Of a DNA stretch of 64,000 nt, positions 56,487 to 64,000 are shown one piece after another. The notes under the pieces are model-generated. The model saw nothing but the letters and a program-made list of their open reading frames with translations. It had not been told where the DNA came from and made no database searches. How positions within the stretch are numbered: position 1 is the first letter of the stretch; each line of letters starts with the position of its first letter. Source of the DNA: Acanthochromis polyacanthus. Lineage: Eukaryota; Chordata; Actinopteri; Pomacentridae. Made by a program: the position numbers and the translations under genes. The stretch lies in NCBI RefSeq assembly GCF_021347895.1, contig NC_067121.1, positions 13,279,962 to 13,343,961 on the forward strand. The letters run 5' to 3'.

Positions 56487-58057
56487 GCTGTGTTTAAGCT
56501 ATGCTCTCTCTTCGTTGGTGCACATGCATGTGCATAGCCTCTTTGCACACAATCCTCCAATCAGGTCTTCCCAGATGCTGTAAAAAGCATCTCTCCCTAT
56601 CATAATTCATATATTTCTTAGTTTATTGTCCCTTCATCATTAACTGCTGACTTCTGTCTCAGTCATATGATATTGTCACAGCTTCTAGCTGGCACACCAG
56701 CTCCAGTCATGAGTATTTTATCAGTTTTTGAACACAGCAGCTTTTCTTCTCACAAGACGTTTTCATGACATAGAGTGGCCTTCAGTACGAAGTGAGCGTG
56801 TGAGAACATGCAGTGCTCTTGCATGGATCTATGTGTGTCAGCAATGAGTGTTGGTGTGTAGTGAGTGTAAGCTGCTGCAGTTTGCCCTCTTTTGACCTGG
56901 TTCTTTCATCTTTGGTTCATCCTAATTCATAGTGTGGGATGATGTTTCATGACCTTCTTATTGGTCAAAACAGCTCTTTTTTTATCTTCAAAAAAATCCT
57001 GGATCCAGACGGTGATCTGGATCACCTCCAAAATCTAATCGATTGTTACTCTTGCTCTTCCGGACATCCTGTAAAAATTTGGTGAAAATCCGTCCACGAC
57101 TTTTTGAGTTATGCTGTTAACAGACAAACAGACACACACACACACACACAGACGGACAGACAGACAAACGCCGGTGATGACATAACCTCCTGGCGGAGGT
57201 AATAAAATGTGCAACTTAATCAGGAATGGTGTACTATGTTTTTGTTAGTACTTCATTGTACGTGTTTTTGCAAAATTCTTAAAAACTACATTAAAAATCC
57301 CCACTGAAATGAATGGAAAGCTGGCCAGCCAACTGACAAAACCCCCTCCTTTGCCATCTTGTTCTGCTCCTGCTCTGGATTACTGTGCTCTGAGCCCTGA
57401 AACCAAAGCAGCTGTTCTTATCTGTGGAACAGAGCCTTCCAGCATAACCTTGAAACAAAGTCTTCATCATAACTTTTCACCTAGTGCACCTCTTGCATAC
57501 CTCCCTTATCCAGTATTTTTTCATCATCAGACAGTGTAAAACATTAGGAATATGATTCTATAAAAGCAAGCAGTTTGTACAAAAACAGTATAAAAACTCA
57601 ATTTAGAAATATCATGGATATCCCACAAAACAAATGTTACAGTGGCAGGACAGTAAAAAAAAATTCCAGCAGGCCATCAATATATTTTATTTAGAATGTA
57701 AAAACAGTTTCTCTCGGAAAAAGAAAAACATTAAATATAAGGCAGTTGTTTGATCAAGGTAATAATTACGGCCGAGATGGCACAGCAAGTGTAGCATCCT
57801 TGCTGGATGCTGGAGACCTGCTCTATATGATGGTAGTATGTATTATTCAATTAAATTGCTCCGCTTTAGATAAGTAATAAATAGTAACTATATTGCTCTG
57901 CTTTAAATGAGTAATACATTGCAATATTCACTAGTGTGATAAAGTAATAATTATTTTAAGCTTTCCACAGCCAGTACAAAACTTAAAGGCCACCGAGAGG
58001 AAAAACAAAGAAATTCAAGTTCAAAAAAGATGGTGGTCAGAAACTGGACAGACCCAT
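56487..58057. other. Intergenic or blvra 3' region with a dispersed repeat
   Basis: 57000-57205 carries the known vertebrate dispersed repeat with 'gacgactttttgagttatgctg', a CA run and the end 'cctcctggcggaggtaat'. I cannot name its family. A TTTATT at 57687-57692 would be AATAAA for the minus-strand gene. No other gene seen. Confidence 0.45.
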
Positions 58058-58313
58058 TTAATGCTGGCAAAGTTGTTTTATCCTCTCTGCCAGTTCCAAG
58101 CAGTGCAGGATTCTGACTTTCTCTTTCCGTAGCTCCACAGGATTCACTTGGCCTGCCAGCTTGGCAGAGAAGTTAATCAGGTCTTGCATGAAAAGGCCCA
58201 CAGCTCCTCTGGGTGCAGGAGGGATTTGAGTCAAAGTGCAAGAATCAAACTGAAAGTTGATGTTCTTAGCCCTGGGGAGGCCTGGTCCTCGTTCCTCAAT
58301 CCACATCAGAGGT
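58058..58313 (-). CDS. blvra: blvra last exon
   Basis: From acceptor 'tttccatgtag' it encodes [49 protein letters not shown] and [18 protein letters not shown], then TAA. The WIEE.GPGL and ILHCL.LAE words are diagnostic. Confidence 0.93.
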
Positions 58314-61300
58314 CTACATGGAAACAGGCAGAATTTGATTTCAATCATGTTTAAATCCTTCTTGTGTAATTTACTCGTTTCCTCCTCCATGCACTCATTT
58401 ACTTTCATGATAGAGACCGGAACACACCCCTAATCAGGAGCCTTCAGAATGTCCCTAATCTGAAAACCCCCACTTAATATCTTACAAACTGAGTCCATTT
58501 CACAAAATTCAACAACAGAAGAATACAAAACTGCAAAGACATTGAGGCTGTACCCAAACATACAACATAGAAATGTTTCAGCTGGGGTAGAGTGGATTAC
58601 AGAATTAGATCAGACATAGCTCCAAAGTTATTTTATTTACAAACAGAACATTTAAGTAGAACTGAATATTTTGTTTTTAGGGGTTGAGCAACAATGAAAA
58701 AGGACTGAGGGTGGGGCTGAAGAATTTAGCTGAGGCTTGGATTAAGGAGCAGTGTCTGCACTTCTGCAATCAACACACCCACTCATAGAGAGAGAAGGAG
58801 AGAATGGGGGCGGAGTGTCCCAACTAGGTAGGATGTCTCTATGGTAGACATACATACAAAGACATGTCCTCTCTTACCTGTTGTCAGAAGTTAGTAGTCT
58901 TGCCGTCATCTTGCTGTAACTATTAGGAATGTCCTCCTCCATGGTTGCGGCAGTTACAGACAGCTCACCAAACAAATCAACCAACCAGGTGAGGCGAGCA
59001 ATACCACTGAATGCGAGGAAACCAAATCCAGGCTTCAGAGTGCCACCTTGAACAATAAAAAAGCAGTATACCTATTATTATTACATAATTACCTTCTGTC
59101 CTGTATCGGATTTGTAATTAAAATATATTCAATCAAATGAAACCACAATTAAACATATTTAAACACTGAACCATCTTTAGCATCTTTCAATGCTAAAGAT
59201 GCTTTTTCACTAAAATTTCCAGAAATTTCCAGAAATAATCAGGGGCCTCATTTATAAAACATTGCGTAGGATCCATACTAAAGTTTGCGTACGCCGAAAA
59301 TACGAAAAGGGCGTATGCCCTTCGCCCCTGATTTATAAAACTTTGCGTAAGCACAGCTGCATGCAATTTCTTGATAAATCAGACACCAGCTGGAAGATTG
59401 CACAGGTGGATCCACCTCACATTCCGCCCACAACACACCCACATTTTTACCATGAATGGTCAATGCAAAGTAACTCATGAATGTATCTGTATATAAATAA
59501 GCTGCTGATCCACGGCATTTCACGCAGCGCCGGCCGGCGTCTTTTCACTGCTGTGTGTCAGGATGAATGAATCATGTGTTGACCCAGGCCACCCTGCCAC
59601 TAAATTTGTTATGATCATGTCCGATGTACAAATAATTTGTACACTGATTGAATGTACATTTTTTCGGTTCACATAGACAAATTCATTTTCACTCGGGGGT
59701 TGTGGTGTGAAGCATGTGTGCCTGTACAGGGCTGATTAATGGTTGGACGCTCATCCCATTCGGCCGCATATGGATAAATAAACAAAATTCTTTACTTTTT
59801 TTTTTTTTGCCTTTTTACTGTGATAGTTGCAGTGAAGAGTGACAGGAAATGGGGAGAAGACATGCATAAAAGTGCCGTGGGCAGGAATCGAACCCGGGCC
59901 ACTGCGTCAGAGACCACCCCTACAAATGGGTCTTCTGCTTTCCCCGATGAGCCATACGGGCGCCGGGTGATTAGTAAGCAAAATTATTTAATAAAGATCA
60001 CCGCACCGGCCCCAGATACCGGCCCTTCGGTTAAATGACCGAATGAAATAACGTTCAATCCGCCCCTGTTGATATATGAACATAGTTCTGCAAATACGGT
60101 CGTCGGCCGAATGACGCACTACAGGAACATCTACAACAATGAGGGTTTATGATTATCCGGCTCTACAAGTCTAATATGTGATAACAATAAAGGTTTGAGA
60201 TCAATCTGGTTTCAATTCGCCACTTCACCCTCCGGCACTGCCGTTCCCTCTGTCTCCAAAATGTGCTTAAGCAAGCATCAAAGTTGGCGCACCGGTGCGC
60301 ACATTCTCACGCCAAGTTTTTTTTAGAAATCACAACGAACACAGCGTACGCCACTTTCTACGCAAAGTTTGTGATTTACGCCCTGTTTTGTGCGTAAGGA
60401 AGCATCAAGAATTAAGGTTGGCGCACATTCTCACGCCAAGTTTGTTTTTATAAATCACAACCTTTGCGTAGAAAGTGGCGTACGCCACTTTCTAGCCCTG
60501 TTTTGTGCGTACGCAAGCTTTATAAATGAGGCCCCAGAACCTTCGGCTCATTAGGGCTGAATGTTTCAGGAAAAACATTAAATTTCTGCAGCTATTACAT
60601 AATTAAATTTTAAAGTCAGGCTCCACTTTAAAGCTTGATTTCTACTACTGCCTTAAATCTATGCAGAGCCAACACAAGTGATCCATGCTGTTGGCAAGAT
60701 GTATTTTATCTTAGTGTCAATCAATATGCTGTGCAAACATGACATATTTCTACTAAGAGGATGTTACGGCTACAGGTAATTGTGTGCCAACTTGTTTCTG
60801 TGGTGGATTCCTTTTGGACCTTTGTATGGGAACCCCAGCCGCCAGTCATCTCAGCTGATGAGTCTGGAGTAGAAGACCTGCATTCCAGCCCGTTATCCCC
60901 ACCTCCCGACCTGTCTGATTGGGTCACCACCCAGTTCCCTCCACTTTCATCCAACCAGTCGCAGCCATCCTGAAGAGGATAAATCTGCAACCAAGCTCAG
61001 TCTGGGCGGCTGGGATTTAATCTGGTCAGTTTGCCACGGTGCCTCTTTGTGTTACTGTGTGGTCCGTACGTTCCGTAGCCACTGAGGGGTGACTATGGAA
61101 ATTCAAACTTCTGTTAGTGGCTGCTATTTTGGTGAGGAGCTGGACTGCTTTGGGTACAAAGCTGGCCCTTCTCCTCTGTGGCAGTGGAGTAGTTGACCGT
61201 AAGGAAGCCACTCAAATGCGTAGAAGAGAGCATGTGAGGAGTCACGGGTGGTCCGGTTTGCCAGTCTACATGTCAACTGTTCATACACTGCAGACAGTGT

Positions 61301-63427
61301 TCTGAGAGGTAGTCCTATAATTTTTTGAGCTTACAGTGACAGTCCTCTGCAGGCGGTTTCTGTTTTGGAGTCTGATGGAGTAGAACCAGCAGGTGATGGA
61401 GAAGGTGACGGTGCTCTCTATGAAGGAGTAATAGAATGTCTTGAGAATGTTCTTATTTACTCCAAAAGAGTTGAGCATCCTTAGGAGATATTGCCTCTGG
61501 TGACATTTCCTGATAATCTCCTCTGTGTAAGAGGAGAATTTCAGCTGGCTGTCAAAGATGGTACCCAGATATTTGTACTCCTCCACAAGCTCAACGGGCA
61601 TTCCATGGATGGTGGTGGTGACAGCTGTAGCCAGCACCATCTGCTTATTGGAAAAGGTCACAACTTTGGTTTTTTTGTTGTTGTTGTGGTTTTTTTTTTT
61701 TTTTTTTTTTACATTCAGCTCCAGACAAGAGGCATCACACTAGTCCACAAACTCCTGGAGGACTCAGCTGTGGGACTGAGAAGGTCCTGACAGCAGAGAC
61801 AGGAGGACTGTCATCTGCATATTTGACCAGGTGGGAATTGAGCTGTGTGGATCTGCAGTCATCTGTATAGAGGATGAAGAGTAGCGGAGACAGGACACAG
61901 CCCTGAGGAGAGCCAGTGGAGGTGTGTTGTAGATTAGAGAAGATGTTGTTGACCTGCACCCTCTGTGATCTGTGGGTTAAAAAGTCCAGTATCCACAGGA
62001 TGAGCTGATCTCTCGAGTTCTCCTCAGGGCTATTGTCACATCCTCTATGTTGAAGATGAGTGTGCAGTCAGTGGGTTGATGTGGTCAGCAGTCCTAATCT
62101 CTTCCAGCTGTGCGGTGTTGTCTCTTTCAAGTCTAAATTGCTCCTGATGACAAACACCTGCAGCTCTGTCACCATTGGTGTGTGAATGGATGAATGTGAA
62201 ACACAAAGTGCTCTGAGCATCACTAAGGTAGGAAAGTGCCATATAAGTGCAGACCAATATTCATCAGTCCAAAAATCTTTTTGGCTGTCATTTTTCCCAC
62301 AAATTACTAAAAGAACAATGAGTCTGCAGCAGCCGATTTTTAGAAATGGATGTGTGAGAAGTGCAAATGCAAAGTTCATGTTCTACAATGACACACGTAA
62401 GCTTAGTGAAACATGTAAGCAAGTCCAATTTTTAAAATTCCTCAACCTTAAAAATACTACCTCTCGAGCAGGGACCGTATTGGGGCTAATACTGTCTTTC
62501 AGAAATAATTTTAGATAATTGGTAAATTCCAAATATAATGCTAATTTTATATTATCTGGTTTTTGGGGCACCCGCTGAACACTTATTGCACTCTAGCTTT
62601 CACAGTGCAGAATAGAATGTCACTTTGTCTTTTCATAAATGCAGTGAGGGCCTCACATGCTTGCACAGCTGGACAGGGTGCCAAAACACAACAGAGAAGC
62701 TCAGATTCCAACACACACACAATAGGAGTTCTTATTTCAGTCCTTATTAAGGACATCATTATGCCACTGTACATTCACATAGCAAATACTTATATAGAAG
62801 ATCAAAATCTTGTATATTTCACTTTTAAAACTCAGAAGTATCACAGGAAGCAATTCCATCACCTACCAGTAAAATGAAGACTTCCTTCCTGCAGGACTTT
62901 TCCATCTACTGTTTTCTTCAGTTCTTTGTAATCTTCTGTCAGCAGCTCTATGTGTTCTTCATGGAGAATCAAACCTGACAAACACACGTATACATGTTTA
63001 ATGAGACACTAGAATTAGACACACAAATTCTTTTAGGTGCGATGTTTCTGCAAAATGTCACTGAACGAAGTGTTGATTTCAGTTTTAAGTTGTCATTTAA
63101 GAAATGCTATCAGACACCGTGAATCTTCAGTCCAAACAGTGGCCTTGGTGTTCCACGGTGTTCTTGCACCAAAATTATGTCAACAATATAAAGGAAACTG
63201 TAATTAAAACAAATTGATTAATTTCCAATTCTCAGAATATGTCGCACACCTGAATTGCTTCACCTTTTGAGTACTCTGAAAGCATTCCTCTGTACTTTAC
63301 AAGGAACATGCATGCATGTGAGTACTTGTAACTTAAGATTACCTTTTTCCTCCGCTAAATCGTAGAGTTCCACAGCAGCCTTGTAGTTCATGGTCATGGG
63401 ATACTCAACACAGACATGTTTCCCTGC
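58058..63427 (-). CDS. blvra: Biliverdin reductase A, last four coding exons
   Basis: Exons 63427-63343, 62974-62867, 59046-58878 and 58313-58058 join in phase to the stop at 58058. Together they encode [57 protein letters not shown] and WIEERGPGL...[13 protein letters not shown], closely matching vertebrate BLVRA from about residue 90 to the end. The cytosolic enzyme reduces biliverdin to bilirubin with NAD(P)H. Exons for the N-terminal Rossmann fold lie beyond 64000. No stop or frameshift is seen. The 3.8-kb intron after 62867 is filled with mobile elements. Confidence 0.93.
58878..59046 (-). CDS. blvra: blvra penultimate exon
   Basis: 169 nt between AAG and CAG|GTAAGAG encode [38 protein letters not shown] and [13 protein letters not shown]. 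Joins in phase on both sides. Confidence 0.9.
59242..60535. mobile_element. Harbinger/ISL2EU-like DNA transposon, non-autonomous
   Basis: Inverted ends share GGGGCCTCATTTATAAA, followed by 'cattgcgtagg'-like and 'gcgtacgcaagc'-like words. The right 260 bp contains two partly duplicated blocks ('ggcgcacattctcacgccaa', 'gcgtacgccactttcta'). No transposase frame and no clear target duplication were found, so the superfamily is tentative. It sits in a blvra intron. Confidence 0.65.
59783..59990 (-). mobile_element. tRNA-derived SINE of a second family, nested
   Basis: The insert 59795-59978 on the minus strand has a tRNA-like head (GGCGCCCGTATGGCTCATCG, B-box GGGTTCGATTCC), a body with 'ccccatttcctgtcactctt' and an A-rich tail. 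Flanks caaaattcttta and caaaattattta match 11 of 12. It is inserted in the Harbinger-like element. Confidence 0.82.
60536..61019. other. blvra intron, no recognised element
   Basis: Short Pro/Ser- and Gly/Ser-rich frames (60721-60990) have no family match that I recognise. Confidence 0.4.
61020..62090 (-). mobile_element. CR1/Rex-like LINE, C-terminal reverse-transcriptase part
   Basis: The minus strand reads [30 protein letters not shown] (the YADD catalytic pair), [38 protein letters not shown] and, near 61100-61200, [20 protein letters not shown] at the end of ORF2. A poly-T/TTG tract interrupts it at 61670-61710. Several frameshifts. Confidence 0.75.
62867..62974 (-). CDS. blvra: blvra internal exon
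   Basis: 108 nt encode [20 protein letters not shown] and [15 protein letters not shown], flanked by CAG and G|GTAGGT. LHEEH.ELL is a hallmark of the enzyme. Confidence 0.93.
63343..63427 (-). CDS. blvra: blvra internal exon
   Basis: 85 nt encode [20 protein letters not shown] and LYDLAEEK, flanked by 'tttctacag' and G|GTAATC. EYPM.. follows the Rossmann fold in the GFO/IDH/MocA superfamily. Confidence 0.93.
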
Positions 63428-63490
63428 CTGTAGAAACATTCTGAAGACGCAAGAGGGAGTGTTTTTGGTCAAAGTTAAGACAACAGATAT

Positions 63491-63690
63491 TCAGTTCAAT
63501 TCAATTTTATTAATATAGTCCCAATAACGGTTCAAATTGTCTTAGGACGCTTCTTGAACCCATTTGCCTGAACCCCCAGAGAAAGCCCTAAGGTGACAGT
63601 GGCAAGAAAAAACTCCCTTTTCACGGGAAGAACCTTTTGGACCCATCAGCTGCTGGGTTGAGAGGGACAGAAGAGGTAGAGAGGGTGGGG
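63491..63690 (-). repeat. LINE/SINE 3' tail, inverted
   Basis: Reverse complement of the tail seen at 2195-2370: 'aaaagggagttttttcttgc', 'tctctgggggttcaggcaaa', 'gtcctaagacaatttgaa', 'aataaaattgaattgaactg'. Confidence 0.75.
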
Positions 63691-63849
63691 GAGCGGGAGG
63701 GGAGCGGGAGGGAGGGAGGGGTACAAGTAACATATAACACACAATTGGAATAGAAATACTGATTAGAAATTGTCAGTTGTGCATTCTGAATCAAATTACA
63801 AACGTATTCTTCCTAAGTAAATTCTGGAGAATAAAGCAGAGCAGAGTAG

Positions 63850-64000
63850 GGTTGACTCATAGTTTTAATCACACTCTTGACCTTGTCCTGACTTATGGCA
63901 TAGAAATTGAAGAGTTAACAGTATTTCCCCAGAACCCTCTTCTTTCTGACCATTTTATGATAACGTTTCAATTTTATAGTAAAGGATTGTTTAGCAGCTG
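63850..64000 (+). mobile_element. L2-like LINE endonuclease fragment, runs off the window
   Basis: The frame reads SFNHTLDLVLTYGIEIEEL and LLSDHFMITFQFYSKGLFS. 'HTLDLV...G.....SDH' is the C-terminal part of the LINE AP endonuclease. Confidence 0.65.

Noticed and set aside
57309..57539. 76-codon Pro/Ser-rich frame downstream of blvra
   Set aside because: No recognisable domain or splice support.
59870..59965. Genuine tRNA gene on the minus strand
   Set aside because: A- and B-box-like words are present, but the cloverleaf is poor and a SINE body with an A-rich tail follows. Target duplications show it is a SINE.

Overview
This is a vertebrate nuclear window, almost certainly from a teleost (ray-finned) fish. 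The evidence is spliced genes with GT-AG introns, CA/GT and AT microsatellites, several Tc1-like, hAT, P, L2, L1 and CR1/Rex-like elements, and tRNA-derived SINEs of kinds common in fish. The species cannot be told from the sequence alone.

Three spliced coding units can be rebuilt by joining exons with consistent phase. (1) On the minus strand, 28954 down to 23867, is an intron-rich gene of Ginger1 type. It has an H2C2 zinc module, a gypsy-integrase-like DDE core (D-58-D-35-E), a GPY/F-like motif, a Ulp1/C48-like cysteine protease with H, D, Q and C present, an F-box-like module and a Cys/His-rich C-terminus. Its 5' exons are not visible and one in-frame TGA lies between the integrase and protease parts. 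(2) On the plus strand, 31982 to 48555, is a five-exon gene of the fish 'SAMD3-like' family, open from end to end (about 574 aa). Its first exon is a coiled-coil exon of the kind seen in fish zinc-finger genes. (3) On the minus strand, 63427 down to 58058, are the last four coding exons of biliverdin reductase A; earlier exons lie beyond the right edge.

Layout. 1-10.6 kb: mostly non-coding, with a compound microsatellite, a LINE 3' tail and a 1.57 kb hAT with 8-bp duplications. 10.6-16 kb: a hAT MITE, a SINE split by a nearly intact Tc1-like element, a second SINE and an inverted L2-like LINE. 17.6-20.9 kb: a degraded P element with a THAP first exon and a transposase C-terminal exon, invaded by a hAT. 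21-23.8 kb: a P-like MITE, a 108-bp minisatellite and a captured ferrochelatase exon fragment. 23.9-29 kb: the Ginger1-type gene. 29-31.9 kb: a piggyBac-like remnant, foldbacks, an L2 fragment and a P-element end. 32-48.6 kb: the SAMD3-like gene, whose introns hold an 18S rRNA fragment inside a foldback, a Kolobok-like element, a Tc1-like element, a hAT with a nested L1, a CR1-like LINE, a MITE carrying a Cys-rich exon and another LINE. 50.4-56.5 kb: a long CR1/Rex-like LINE, a hAT zinc-finger fragment, a SINE cut by a third Tc1-like element, and a fourth SINE. 58-64 kb: blvra, with a Harbinger/ISL2EU-like element, a SINE and LINE pieces in its introns.

Most of the window is layered mobile DNA, and the order of insertion can often be read from target-site duplications. 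The strongest candidates for something unusual are the Ginger1-Ulp1-F-box gene, the P-element remnants that may bracket it, the captured FECH fragment and the 18S rRNA fragment in a foldback.
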